From Rhizobium sp. Root482 (GTDB taxonomy: Bacteria > Pseudomonadota > Alphaproteobacteria > Rhizobiales > Rhizobiaceae): DNA of 46,619 nt. Under the pieces are notes generated by a model. It was not told where the DNA came from and did not search any database. It saw nothing but the letters and a program-made list of their open reading frames with translations. Positions 1 to 8,385 of the stretch are shown one piece after another (the first letter of the stretch is position 1; every line of letters starts with the position of its first letter). The DNA is taken from NCBI RefSeq assembly GCF_001426565.1, contig NZ_LMFA01000005.1, forward strand, positions 1-46,619, written 5' to 3'. The translations under genes and the position numbers were made by a program.

Positions 1-118
1 TGTAGAAGGTCGCTTCGGATATTCCGTGCTTGCGGCAAACATCGGCCGTCCTCAGGCCGCTCTCCTGCTCTTTCAATATCCCGATGATCTGCTCGCCCGT
101 GAACCGTGAATGCTTCAT
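1..118 (-). CDS. IS3-family transposase OrfA, N-terminal part
   Basis: The first 39 codons of an IS3-family OrfA (helix-turn-helix subunit) are present, starting with ATG at 118 and running off the window. The reading begins MKHSRFTGEQIIGILKEQE and continues with CRKHGISEATFY, the typical N-terminal helix-turn-helix of IS3-family OrfA. OrfA normally joins OrfB by programmed frameshifting to make the active transposase. No frameshift or stop is seen in the visible part, so the element may be intact outside the window. Confidence 0.8.
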   Translation of the reverse strand, partial: MKHSRFTGEQIIGILKEQESGLRTADVCRKHGISEATFY

Positions 119-183
119 CCTGTCCGTCTCCTCAGTGTGACGGACTCTACCAAAATTTGGAGGAAGTTCAGGGGCTCAGGTCA
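1..183 (-). mobile_element. IS3-family insertion sequence, partial (5' end)
   Basis: This is the end of an IS3-family element that continues beyond the left edge. Its outer tip is at 183; read on the minus strand it starts TGACCTGAGCCCC, the TGA-type tip usual for this family. About 65 bases separate the tip from the OrfA start codon. The element lies about 150 bases downstream of the betaine-binding-protein gene, so it may have cut off the rest of that transport operon. Only one end is visible, so target-site duplication cannot be judged. Confidence 0.75.
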
Positions 184-262
184 ATTACACCAAAGGTCGC
201 CTGATCATGACGGCCCGGGTCCACACCCGAAATTACACCATCTTGACGGACGCTATCAAACT
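184..262. other. Possible remnant end of another IS
   Basis: Between the IS3 tip and the binding-protein gene, the motif ATTACACCA occurs twice (near 185 and 232), and the second copy is followed by TCTTGACGGACGC. On the opposite strand this gives GCGTCCGTCAAGATGGTGT, which resembles terminal repeats of IS256-family elements in rhizobia. No transposase coding sequence is present. The resemblance is from memory and unconfirmed. Confidence 0.25.
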
Positions 263-330
263 TCAGGTTATGCAGACACGACAAAAAGAAGGGCAACGAA
301 GACAATCGCTACGCCGCCCTTCGCGCTTAA

Positions 331-1317
331 CTACATAGATGCCTTGATCTTCCCGGCGGCCTCCGGGGTCACCCATCCGCGCCAGATCGCCTCGTGATGA
401 CGCAGGAACTCCAGCGCGCCATCGGCCCCGGTCGCCTGATTGTCCGTCATCCAGCTCAGCATTTTGCTGACCACATTATTGTGAAGCGCCCGCTTGCGCA
501 GATAGTCGATCGTCGGACCGCCCTTCCTGAAGAACTCTCCGGAGACGGCCGTCTCGATCGTATCCGACGGCCAGTCGTTCGGCACAGGATCCGGACAATC
601 GCCGACTGTGTTGCAGCGCGTCCATTCCTCCTGGTTGAACGGCGCACCATGACTGAGCTTCACCATCTTGTACTTGCCGAGCAGCGGTGTCGGCGCCCAG
701 TAAAAGCCTACCCAGCCCTGTTCCTTCTCATAGGCACGCACGAGAACGGCATCGAGCGACGCGGCCGTGCCCGACGAGACCAGCTCGAAGCCGGCGGCTT
801 CCGCCTTGTAGGCCTTGTAATACTGCGCGGTGATCAGCGTCGCCGCCCAGCCTTCAGGACCATTGTAGATCGCGCCCTTCGAGGCATCTTCCGGGGCGGG
901 AAAAAGTTCGGGATGCTTCAGTACCTCGGGGATCGATGTGAGATTGGGGTATTTGTCGACCATATACTGCGGGACCCACCAGCCGAGCTGACCGCCATCC
1001 GGGAGGGAGTTGCCGAGCGAAACGATCTTGCCCTCCTCCTTGCCGCGCTTGAGGATGTCCGGCAGCAGCGCTATCCAGTTTTCCGGCGCAATGTCGGGCT
1101 CTCCCTTCTCCGCCATGGAGGTCATGCTCGGCACGAGATCGCCGGCGACCAGCGTGGCATTGCAGCCATAACCAGCTTCCAGAATGATCTTGTCGATGTT
1201 GGCCAGAAGCGTCGCCGATTGCCAGTTCATGTCAGCGATGGAAACGTCTCCGCAGTCGGCGGCCTGGACGCCGGCGGCTGCGAAGAGAAATGGCAGTGTC
1301 ATCAGAATGCGTTTCAT
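331..1317 (-). CDS. Glycine betaine/proline-type ABC transporter substrate-binding protein
   Basis: A 328-residue periplasmic binding protein of the OpuAC/ProX type, expected to capture quaternary amines such as glycine betaine, choline or proline betaine for an ABC importer. Residues 1-19 form a signal peptide ending VQAADCG. Aromatic residues that could build a cation-binding box are visible (MNWQSA, PENWIALL, QLGWWVPQ, WVGFYWAP). The start ATG at 1317 has AAGGGGAA about 7 bases upstream. It follows the cupin gene by 45 bases, probably in one operon. No permease or ATPase gene follows: an IS3-family end lies 150 bases downstream, so the gene is an orphan here and would need partners elsewhere. 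Confidence 0.85.
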   Translation of the reverse strand: MKRILMTLPFLFAAAGVQAADCGDVSIADMNWQSATLLANIDKIILEAGYGCNATLVAGDLVPSMTSMAEKGEPDIAPENWIALLPDILKRGKEEGKIVSLGNSLPDGGQLGWWVPQYMVDKYPNLTSIPEVLKHPELFPAPEDASKGAIYNGPEGWAATLITAQYYKAYKAEAAGFELVSSGTAASLDAVLVRAYEKEQGWVGFYWAPTPLLGKYKMVKLSHGAPFNQEEWTRCNTVGDCPDPVPNDWPSDTIETAVSGEFFRKGGPTIDYLRKRALHNNVVSKMLSWMTDNQATGADGALEFLRHHEAIWRGWVTPEAAGKIKASM

Positions 1318-1362
1318 CGGTTCGTTCCCCTTTTTATAAACGTTGTACCGCAGGTGCCCCGG

Positions 1363-1713
1363 TCAAGGCGTGTAGACGACGAGTACGGTTGCCCCGGTCG
1401 CGCTGCCGGCCGTGTGGTTGGTACCGGCTTCGCGTAGAACGTAGTCGCCCGCATTGTAGGTGCGCATCTGATCGTAGAAGGTGCCATCCACCACGAAGAT
1501 TTGTTCGGTTTGGTCGTGTGCGTGGCTTTCGGCATGGGCGCCGGCATCCACCTTCATCAGAAAAGTTTGCTCGCGCGCTTTCGGCCGGTCGTAGAGGCGC
1601 TTGAGCCAGAAGCCCTCACTGCCACCATATTCCCATTCCTGCTTGGATGTCTCGACAGTGTGGAAGGTGACTACGTCACCATCCTTCATTGCCGCCATGA
1701 AGATATCGGTCAT
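1363..1713 (-). CDS. Cupin-domain protein
   Basis: A 116-residue single-domain cupin. The two cupin motifs are readable: HAESHAHDQTEQIFVVDG (metal-binding His and Glu) and, near the C terminus, AGTNHTAGSATGATVLVV. ATG at 1713 was chosen over the longer reading from 1800 because GGAG sits 9 bases upstream, and the longer reading would cover the operator at 1792-1810. Cupins of this size bind small ligands or act as metal-dependent enzymes; the substrate cannot be told from sequence. Its position at the head of the betaine-binding-protein operon suggests a role in metabolism or sensing of the imported compound. Confidence 0.75.
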   Translation of the reverse strand: MTDIFMAAMKDGDVVTFHTVETSKQEWEYGGSEGFWLKRLYDRPKAREQTFLMKVDAGAHAESHAHDQTEQIFVVDGTFYDQMRTYNAGDYVLREAGTNHTAGSATGATVLVVYTP

Positions 1714-1791
1714 GCGTTCGTCTCCTGTTTTCGCTCGTGGAATGAGGGCTTCGACAAGCGCATAGGTCAACGGCAGTAAATCTGCCGGCTT

Positions 1792-1810
1792 GCATAACAC
1801 ATCGTTATGC
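1792..1810. promoter_or_regulatory. LysR-type operator (perfect palindrome)
   Basis: GCATAAC-ACATC-GTTATGC is a perfect inverted repeat with 7-base arms and a 5-base spacer. It contains the T-N11-A core (T1795, A1807) known for LysR-type regulators. It lies between the divergent cupin and lysR starts, about 30 bases from the lysR start codon, as expected for a site giving autoregulation and control of the divergent operon. Confidence 0.65.
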
Positions 1811-1840
1811 GTTTAGGTTTGCCGTCAGGAGCAACCCGCC

Positions 1841-2761
1841 GTGAGCACATTCAGACGCAACATCCCGTCGCTTTCCGCCCTCGTGACGCTGGAATCGGCC
1901 GCCCGTCACCTGAGTTTCACCGAGGCTGCGCGGGAGCTGAACGTTACCCAGCCCGCCGTCAGCCGACAGATCCGCGATCTCGAGAAAAGCCTCGGCTTTC
2001 CGCTCTTCGTGCGCCGCCACCGCGCGCTTGACCTGACGCCCAAGGGTAGGCAGATGGCCACGACACTGACTCAGTCAATCGAGCATATCGTCAGCACCTG
2101 GCAAGATATCCAGGGCAACACGACGCCCACGCAGCTGCATGTCTCCGCTTATGTCGCCTTTTCCAACCTTTGGCTTGCGCCGCGTCTTCCGCTTTTCCGC
2201 GTGGAAAATCCCGAACTCAGCGTATTCGTCGACACACAGGATCACGACCCGGACCTGCGCCGGACCGATTTCGACCTCGCGCTACGCTTCGGCGCCGGGC
2301 AATGGCCAGATGGCAAGGCGACCTTCCTGTTCCGCGACGAGATAGTCCCGGTGTGCAGCCCCGCCTATCTTGAGGACCTACCCAGGCTGACGCAGGCCGA
2401 CGACCTCAAGCGTCACCGCATCATCGATTACAGCCGCGGCGGCCGCGCGTGGCAAGGCTGGGACGACTGGACGCAGTTTTCCTTCGGCTCTGTGGCCGAG
2501 GTGCGCGTTGATACCTATTACAGTTATTACATGGATGCCGTGACGGCGGCCGTAGAGGGGCAGGGCGTCGTGCTCGGCTGGAAGGCAATCATCGAGAAAT
2601 ATCTCGCAAGCGGCGCCCTCGTGCCCATCTCCGAAGCCGTCATGACCAGTGCCTCTGCGCACTACATCGTGACGCCGCGAGGCCGAAGAGATACTGAAGT
2701 TGTGACACGATTCTCGGCGTGGATTATGGAGGCGTGCTCGCGATACCAAGTTGATCGTTAA
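1841..2761 (+). CDS. LysR-family transcriptional regulator (GcvA-like)
   Basis: A 306-residue LysR-type regulator. The winged helix-turn-helix is at residues 7-66 (LSFTEAARELNVTQPAVSRQ, then LFVRRHRALDLTPKG). The effector-binding domain follows from about residue 90 (SNLWLAPRLPLF, FDLALRFGAGQWPDG, PVCSPAYL). The GTG start at 1841 is preceded by AGGAG at 1827-1831. The gene is divergent from the cupin/betaine-binding-protein operon with a palindromic LysR site between them, so it most likely controls that operon in response to the imported amine or a derivative. The effector domain resembles the GcvA group; the effector itself is unknown. Confidence 0.85.
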   Translation: MSTFRRNIPSLSALVTLESAARHLSFTEAARELNVTQPAVSRQIRDLEKSLGFPLFVRRHRALDLTPKGRQMATTLTQSIEHIVSTWQDIQGNTTPTQLHVSAYVAFSNLWLAPRLPLFRVENPELSVFVDTQDHDPDLRRTDFDLALRFGAGQWPDGKATFLFRDEIVPVCSPAYLEDLPRLTQADDLKRHRIIDYSRGGRAWQGWDDWTQFSFGSVAEVRVDTYYSYYMDAVTAAVEGQGVVLGWKAIIEKYLASGALVPISEAVMTSASAHYIVTPRGRRDTEVVTRFSAWIMEACSRYQVDR

Positions 2762-2856
2762 GCGAAAGCCCTTGAGATCGGCGTTGGTGCACGGATCGGG
2801 AACTGAACGGATGGGGATCTTTGAAACGGCTGACTATGGCGTGGCTGCCTTGGGGC

Positions 2857-3518
2857 GGACTGAATAGCTCCGAGTTTCGTAGCACCCTCGGGTTAGATTT
2901 TCTGCTGCTTCTCGAACTCGACGAGCGATAGCATTCCGTTTCTCACGTGCTTGCGCTTCGGGTTGTAGAACATTTCGATGTGGTCGAACACATCCTAGCG
3001 AGCTTCATCGCGTGAAGGATAGACCTGCGACGTATTCTCTCTCGCTTCAGAAGATTGAAGAAGCTCTCGGCCACCGCATTGTCATGGCAATTGCCGCGTC
3101 GGCTCATCGAGTGAATTGCCGGTCGAGCGTGTTGTCGATAGCGACAGCAGGCCTGCCGCCATAGATGCCGGGACGGCGTTTGTAGCCAATCTGCGCCTTG
3201 ATCCCGGCAAGACGGGTCAGACGCGCAACCCGTTTCGGGCAGCACATCTCGCCCTGATCGAGAAGGTCGTCGTGCAGCTTGCGATAGCCGTAGACCTTGC
3301 CGCTCTCTTCCCATACCTTCAGGAGCAAATCGGTCTGTCGCTTGTCCTCGTTGGCTCGCTTGCTCAGGGGGTTCTTCAGCCAGGTGTAAAATCCACTCGG
3401 GTGAACCCGCAGAAGGCGGCACATCGTCCGCTTCGCTGAAATTCGATTTGCTCGCAATGCTCTTCCTGCCTCAAAATTAAGAAAGAAGACGTCTACAAAT
3501 CTAGGGGCTATTCAGTCC
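2857..3518 (-). mobile_element. Internally deleted IS3-family element with both ends retained
   Basis: About 660 bases bounded by matching inverted repeats. Reading inward, the left end starts GGACTGAATAGCTCCGAG and the right end starts GGACTGAATAGCCCCTAG, with further matches inside. A complete element of this family is about 1.2-1.3 kb; here OrfA and the middle of OrfB are missing. It sits against a LigD tail on its right side. No clear 3-base target duplication is seen (gac left, gtc right), and the four outer bases may themselves belong to the repeats. The retained ends could in principle be recognised by a related active transposase. Confidence 0.7.
2893..3457 (-). pseudogene. IS3-family transposase OrfB, deleted and frameshifted
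   Basis: The N-terminal part of OrfB is readable on the minus strand from 3457 (RTMCRLLRVHPSGFYTWLKN, then KVYGYRKLHDDLL and RRPGIYGGRPAVAIDNTLDR). Just after DRQFT the frame changes, and the sequence jumps to HSMSRRGNCHDNAVAESFF, the region of the catalytic Glu. The stretch between, which holds the two catalytic Asp residues of the DDE core, is missing. A further frame change and an in-frame TAG precede the tail (DVFDHIEMFYNPKRKH ... EFEKQQKI), which ends with TAA at 2893-2895. The product cannot be an active transposase. Confidence 0.8.
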
Positions 3519-3614
3519 ATGTCGCTGACCTGGAGCCAGATGAAGACGGATCTTGATCCCAGGCGTTTCATCATCCGAACCGTGCCGGCGCTCCTGGCGA
3601 AGTTGAGCGCCTAG
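3519..3614 (+). pseudogene. ligD: C-terminal remnant of LigD-type DNA ligase/polymerase
   Basis: Thirty-one codons and a stop abut the IS3 remnant. The reading (MSLTWSQMKTDLDPRRF, then IIRTVPALLAKLSA) matches the C-terminal end of LigD polymerase domains, where a VSxPLxW motif is followed by DLxPxxFTxRTVPxRL. LigD works with Ku in bacterial non-homologous end joining. The rest of the gene is not visible on the far side of the IS, so the insertion was probably accompanied by a deletion. The family call is from the short motif only. Confidence 0.45.
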
Positions 3615-3668
3615 CAGGATTAGGTACCACCTTCGCGACGGCTACACCACGTGCTGCGACACGATCAT

Positions 3669-3884
3669 CTAAAACGCGCGCCGGTACCGGATCACGTCAT
3701 TTCCGGGTGACACGAGGTCCCATTGATGTAAGCTGAGGCCGAAAATAGCATTGCCTGTTTGATATAGCTGCGGCTTCGAAGGCTGGGTTCCGCCAGCAGG
3801 CAAGACATTTGTCGCCTTGAAATATTTACTGATTTTGAAATAGCCCGCAGCTTGATCAACCATGTCCCGACTGCCCGCCATCAT
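3669..3884 (-). CDS. Unassigned short ORF or gene remnant
   Basis: A 71-residue reading from ATG at 3884 (MMAGSRDMVDQAAGYFKISK ... WDLVSPGNDVIRYRRAF). I do not recognise a family. It is noted because it looks protein-like (ordered aromatics and charges, a natural-looking C terminus), in contrast to ordinary antisense readings. The frame stays open much further upstream, but that part lies antisense to the efflux adaptor gene. It could be the tail of a gene broken by the rearrangements around the IS3 remnant. The stretch 3615-3668 holds nothing recognisable. Confidence 0.25.
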   Translation of the reverse strand: MMAGSRDMVDQAAGYFKISKYFKATNVLPAGGTQPSKPQLYQTGNAIFGLSLHQWDLVSPGNDVIRYRRAF

Positions 3885-3981
3885 ATTTAGTCCGGCAAGG
3901 CTTGACCAGGCGCACTCTTCGCGAACAGACCCGTGCGCCCGCACGGGACAGGTATTTTGATGCGCTTCAGGGGACTTGCAA

Positions 3982-5133
3982 ATGGTAAGACACTGGCTGA
4001 TTCCGGCGGTACTGCTCTTCTCCACCGCTTTGACTGCAAGCCCTTCGCCAGCACAAGAGCAACCCAAACCCGCCGTCACTGTCGCAAAGCCGGTGGTTCG
4101 TGACGTCGTTGACCGGGACGAGTTTATCGGCCGATTCGCGCCGGTCGACGAAGTGACCCTGCGTTCGCGGGTCGGCGGATATCTCGACCAAATCGGCTTC
4201 ACCGATGGTGCCATGGTGAAGAAGGGCGACGAGCTCTTCGTGATTGACCAGCGCCCGTTCCAGACCGCGCTGGATGTCGCCACCTCCTCGCAGGAAGTCG
4301 CGAAATCGACACTGACCTTCGCAGAAGCCGAATTTGTGCGTACGGAATCGCTGGTCCAGAAAGGGACGCTATCAGTCTCCACCCTGGATGACCGCCGCCG
4401 CGAACTGCAATCCGCGCAGGCCAACATGCGCGGAGCCGAGGCGAGCTTAGCGCGCGCGAAGCTCGACATGGAATACACGGTCATCAAGGCGCCGCTCAGC
4501 GGCCGCATCGACCGCCGCCTCATTTCGGTCGGCAATCTTGTTCAGGCGGACCAGACGGCCCTGACCACTATCGTTTCGCTCGATCCGATCGACTTCTACT
4601 TCGATGTCGATGAACGTCGTCTCTTGAATTACGCCCGCGTCGCCCGCGAGCACGGCAGCGACCTGCAAGAGGGCGGCGGGTCCCTTGAAGTGTCGGTGAC
4701 CATCGCCGATTCCACCGAAAAGCCCTTCATCGGCAGGCTCGATTTCGCGGAAAACCGGGTCGATCAGGAAACCGGAACGATGCGTGTGCGGGCTCGTTTC
4801 GACAATCCGAATTTCGTCCTGCAGCCGGGTCTCTTCGGCCGCGTCGAGGTTACCGCCTCCAATACCTACAAGGGCATCCTGGTCCCCGACGAGGCAATCG
4901 GGTCGGATCAGGACCAGCGCGTCGTCTACGTCCTTGCCGAAGACGGCAGCTTCTCGTCCAAAGCGGTGCGGCTCGGGCCAAGGCTCTACGGCTACCGCGT
5001 CATTCGAGAAGGCCTAACCGGCGACGAGACGATCGTCGTCAACGGCCTGACCCGGCTGCGCCCCGGCGTCATCGTCGATCCCACGCTCGTGACCCTGCCG
5101 CCCGAAGCCGCGCCGACGGAGAATGGTCAATGA
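3982..5133 (+). CDS. RND efflux periplasmic adaptor (membrane fusion protein)
   Basis: A 383-residue adaptor of the AcrA/MexE type that links an inner-membrane RND pump to an outer-membrane channel. An N-terminal export signal (WLIPAVLLFSTALTA) ends near PAQEQ without a lipobox Cys, so the protein is probably not a lipoprotein. The beta-barrel/lipoyl half is seen at VDEVTLRSRVGGYLDQIGF and VIKAPLSGRIDRRL, with the helical hairpin between; the length is close to AcrA. ATG at 3982 was preferred over TTG at 3976 because AGGGGA (3969-3974) is correctly spaced only from the ATG. Its stop overlaps the pump start (ATGA), indicating coupled translation. No dedicated regulator or outer-membrane channel gene is nearby. 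Confidence 0.9.
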   Translation: MVRHWLIPAVLLFSTALTASPSPAQEQPKPAVTVAKPVVRDVVDRDEFIGRFAPVDEVTLRSRVGGYLDQIGFTDGAMVKKGDELFVIDQRPFQTALDVATSSQEVAKSTLTFAEAEFVRTESLVQKGTLSVSTLDDRRRELQSAQANMRGAEASLARAKLDMEYTVIKAPLSGRIDRRLISVGNLVQADQTALTTIVSLDPIDFYFDVDERRLLNYARVAREHGSDLQEGGGSLEVSVTIADSTEKPFIGRLDFAENRVDQETGTMRVRARFDNPNFVLQPGLFGRVEVTASNTYKGILVPDEAIGSDQDQRVVYVLAEDGSFSSKAVRLGPRLYGYRVIREGLTGDETIVVNGLTRLRPGVIVDPTLVTLPPEAAPTENGQ

Positions 5134-8100
5134 GATTTGCCCATTTCTTCGTCGATCGGCCGATTTTCGCATCGGTCGTGTCCATCTTCCTGCTGATCGT
5201 CGGCGGCATCGCCTATTTCCAGCTTCCCGTCGCGCAATATCCGGAAATCGCGCCACCGACCATCGTCATCCGCACCGCCTATCCCGGCGCCGATGCCGAA
5301 ACGATCGCCAACACGGTCTCGACGCCGCTGGAGCAGGAAATCAACGGCGTCGAGGGCATGCTCTACATGTCCTCCTATTCGACGGCCGACGGATCGATGG
5401 CGCTGACCGTCACCTTCAAGCTCGGCACCGATCTCGACAAGGCGCAGGTGCTGGTCCAGAACCGCGTGGCGATCGCCGAACCGCGCCTGCCGGAAGAAGT
5501 CCGCCGCATCGGCGTCACCACAGCGAAGAGTTCGCCTGACCTGATGATGGTCGTGCACCTGATTTCGCCGAACGACCGCTACGACCAGCTCTATGTCTCC
5601 AATTATGCCCGCAGCCGCGCCCGCGATCTTCTCGTCCGGCTCGACGGCGTCGGCGACGTCATCCTATTCGGCGAGCGCGAATATGCCTTGCGCATCTGGC
5701 TCGACCCCGAAAAGCTCGCCGCCTATGGCATGACCTCGGGCGATATCGTCCAGGCCTTGCGCCATCAAAACGTCCAGGTCTCCGGCGGCTCGATCGGCGG
5801 GCCGCCAAATGCCGGCACCAATGCCTTCCAGTATACCGTGACCACCGAGGGGCGCTTCAGCGATCCGCGCCAGTTTCGCTATGTCATCGTCAAGGCAACG
5901 GCGAGCGGTCGCCTCGTCCAGTTGCAGGACGTTGCCCGCATCGAACTCGGCGCCAAGGATTACGTCACCAACAGCTACCTGAACGGCAAGGCCGCCGTCG
6001 CCATGGGCATCTTCTCTCGGCCCGGAACCAATGCGCTTAAGGCCGCCGAAGAGATCAAGGCGACAATGGAGACCCTGAAGAAAGATTTCCCGCCGGGTCT
6101 CGAATATACCATCGTCTACAACCCGACCGAATTCATCTCGGAATCCATCAACGAGGTCTACAAGACCATCCTCGAGGCGGCGATCCTCGTCGCCATTGTC
6201 GTGCTTGTGTTCCTCCAGTCCTGGCGCACGGCACTGATCCCGATCATCGCCATTCCCGTGTCGCTGATCGGCTGCTTCGCTTTCCTCGTCGCCTTCGGCT
6301 TTTCTTTGAACATGCTCACTTTGTTCGGGCTGGTGCTGGCCATCGGCATCGTCGTCGATGATGCGATCGTCGTGGTGGAGAATGTCGAGCGCAATCTGGC
6401 CAAGGGCATGACGCCGAAGCAGGCGGCGCACGTGACGATGGACGAGGTCGGTACCGCGGTCGTCGCCATTTCGCTGGTGCTGATCGCCGTCTTCGTGCCG
6501 ACGGCCTTCATCCCCGGCATTTCCGGCCAGTTCTACCTGCAGTTCGCCGTGACGATTTCCGTGGCCACCGCCATTTCGGCGCTGAACTCGCTGACATTGT
6601 CGCCGGCGCTCGCAGCGCTGCTTTTGCGGCCGCACCAGGAACATCACGAGACCCGCAATCCCTTCACCCGCGTCGGTCGGGGCCTCGCCAACGGCTTCAA
6701 CAGCGGCTTTGACCGGATGACGAAAGGTTATGTTTGGGTCGTTGGTCACCTGGTATCGACGCGGATCGCACTCGCCGCCACCCTGATCGTCTTCGCCGGC
6801 CTGCTGGCGGCCACCTGGTATATGGGACGGACTGTGCCCAGCGGCTTCGTCCCGACGATGGACCAGGGCTATGCGATCGTCGTCGTGCAGCTTCCGGACG
6901 GCGCCTCGCTTGCACGCACAGATGCGGTGGTCAAGCGTGCCTCCGACACGATCCTGAAGGTGCCCGGCGTCAAGAACGCCGTCGCCTTTTCCGGTTTCAA
7001 CGGCGCGACCTTCACCAATGCGTCCAATTCGGGCGTGGTCTTTGCCGCCTTCGATACGTTCGAGGAACGGTTGAAGCACGGCCAGAGCGCCAACCAGATC
7101 ATCGGTCAGCTCTATGGTTCGCTGCAGAGCATCCAGGAAGCCTTCATCATCGCCGTGCCGCCGCCCTCCATTCGCGGCATCGGCAATTCCGGCGGCTTCA
7201 AGATGCAGATCGTCGACCGCGAAAGTTCGGACATGCGCCGCGTGCTCGGCCTTGCCTACCAGATGATGGGCGCCGCCGCCCAGACGAAAGAGCTGTCCGG
7301 CGTCTTCACCACATTCTCCGCGTCCAGCCCGCAGTATTTCCTGGCTGTCGATCGCGACAAAGCGCGGGCGCTGAATGTCCCGATCCCCAACATCTTCGAA
7401 ACGCTGTCGATCAATCTGGGCACATCCTATGTCAATGATTTCAACGCTTTCGGCCGCGTCTACCAGGTGCGGGCGCAGGCCGACCAGCAATACCGGCTGG
7501 AGCGGGAAGACATTCTTGCCCTGAAAGTCCGCTCCGCCACCGGCGCGCTGGTGCCGCTCGGCACGCTGGTCGACATCCAGGACACGACCGGACCGTCGCT
7601 CGTCCAGCGCTACAACATGTATGTCTCGGTTCCGCTCCAGGGCAATCCGGGCCCCGGCGTCTCGACCAGCACGGCCCTCGACACGATGGAGGGGCTGGCC
7701 GCCAAGATCCTGCCGCCAGGCACCTCGTTCGAGTGGACGGACCTCGCCTTCCAGGAGCGCAATACCGGCAATACCGCGATCTTCATCTTCGCCCTCTCCG
7801 TGATCTTCGTCTTCCTGGCGCTGTCGGCCCAGTATGAAAGCTGGGTCCTGCCGCTGGCGATCATCCTCGTCGTGCCGATGGCGGTGCTCGCCGCCTTGGT
7901 CGGGGTATCCCTGCGCGGCCAGGACAACAATATCCTGACGCAGATCGGGCTCATCGTCCTCATCGGCCTCGCAGCCAAGAACGCCATCCTGATCGTCGAG
8001 TTCGCCCGGCAGGCCCAGGATGACGGCATGAACCCGGTTCAGGCGGCGATCGAGGCCAGCCGCCTGCGCCTGCGGCCGATCCTGATGACCGCCTTCGCCT

Positions 8101-8303
8101 TCATTCTCGGTGTCGTGCCGCTGATGATCGCCACGGGTCCCGGCGCCGAGATGCGCCAATCGCTCGGCACCGCCGTCTTCTCCGGCATGCTGGGCGTCAC
8201 CGTCCTCGGCCTGTTCCTCACGCCGGTCTTCTACGTCGCGCTGCGTTCCTTCGGCTACAAACCAAAGGAAAAGCCGATCCCGCTGGAATCGGGCATGATT
8301 TGA
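5130..8303 (+). CDS. RND multidrug efflux permease (HAE1 family, AcrB/MexF-like)
   Basis: A 1057-residue proton-driven inner-membrane pump of normal family length. It opens with FFVDRPIFASVVSIFLLIVG (first membrane helix). Helix 4 carries the proton-relay Asp pair in GIVVDDAIVVVENVE, and the essential helix-10 Lys is in IGLAAKNAILIVEF. Two large periplasmic loops and two six-helix bundles are apparent. It is translationally coupled to the adaptor. A TolC-type channel must come from elsewhere. Substrates cannot be inferred, though related pumps export aromatic antimicrobials, and in rhizobia plant flavonoids and phytoalexins. Confidence 0.93.
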   Translation: MRFAHFFVDRPIFASVVSIFLLIVGGIAYFQLPVAQYPEIAPPTIVIRTAYPGADAETIANTVSTPLEQEINGVEGMLYMSSYSTADGSMALTVTFKLGTDLDKAQVLVQNRVAIAEPRLPEEVRRIGVTTAKSSPDLMMVVHLISPNDRYDQLYVSNYARSRARDLLVRLDGVGDVILFGEREYALRIWLDPEKLAAYGMTSGDIVQALRHQNVQVSGGSIGGPPNAGTNAFQYTVTTEGRFSDPRQFRYVIVKATASGRLVQLQDVARIELGAKDYVTNSYLNGKAAVAMGIFSRPGTNALKAAEEIKATMETLKKDFPPGLEYTIVYNPTEFISESINEVYKTILEAAILVAIVVLVFLQSWRTALIPIIAIPVSLIGCFAFLVAFGFSLNMLTLFGLVLAIGIVVDDAIVVVENVERNLAKGMTPKQAAHVTMDEVGTAVVAISLVLIAVFVPTAFIPGISGQFYLQFAVTISVATAISALNSLTLSPALAALLLRPHQEHHETRNPFTRVGRGLANGFNSGFDRMTKGYVWVVGHLVSTRIALAATLIVFAGLLAATWYMGRTVPSGFVPTMDQGYAIVVVQLPDGASLARTDAVVKRASDTILKVPGVKNAVAFSGFNGATFTNASNSGVVFAAFDTFEERLKHGQSANQIIGQLYGSLQSIQEAFIIAVPPPSIRGIGNSGGFKMQIVDRESSDMRRVLGLAYQMMGAAAQTKELSGVFTTFSASSPQYFLAVDRDKARALNVPIPNIFETLSINLGTSYVNDFNAFGRVYQVRAQADQQYRLEREDILALKVRSATGALVPLGTLVDIQDTTGPSLVQRYNMYVSVPLQGNPGPGVSTSTALDTMEGLAAKILPPGTSFEWTDLAFQERNTGNTAIFIFALSVIFVFLALSAQYESWVLPLAIILVVPMAVLAALVGVSLRGQDNNILTQIGLIVLIGLAAKNAILIVEFARQAQDDGMNPVQAAIEASRLRLRPILMTAFAFILGVVPLMIATGPGAEMRQSLGTAVFSGMLGVTVLGLFLTPVFYVALRSFGYKPKEKPIPLESGMI

Positions 8304-8316
8304 CGCCTGCGAACCG

Positions 8317-8333
8317 GGCAGAATTGTTCTGCC
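8317..8333 (+). terminator. Short hairpin after the efflux operon
   Basis: GGCAGAA-TTG-TTCTGCC is a perfect 7-base stem with a 3-base loop, 13 bases after the pump stop codon. There is no T-run after it, so it is only a weak terminator candidate or an RNA-stabilising hairpin. Confidence 0.35.
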
Positions 8334-8385
8334 GTGTGCATAAGAGCCGGGATGGAAATGGTTCCTGCTTCATTGCACCACACAG

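Noticed and set aside
3835..3870. Repeated TTGAAATA before the efflux operon as a regulator site
   Set aside because: The repeats are short, AT-rich and lie inside a decayed stretch; there is no neighbouring regulator gene to support a function.
5664..8159. An 831-codon open frame on the minus strand, antisense to the RND pump gene
   Set aside because: It is a high-GC shadow: the product is an Arg/Asp/His/Gln-rich mixture without domains, while the plus strand encodes a complete pump with all catalytic motifs.
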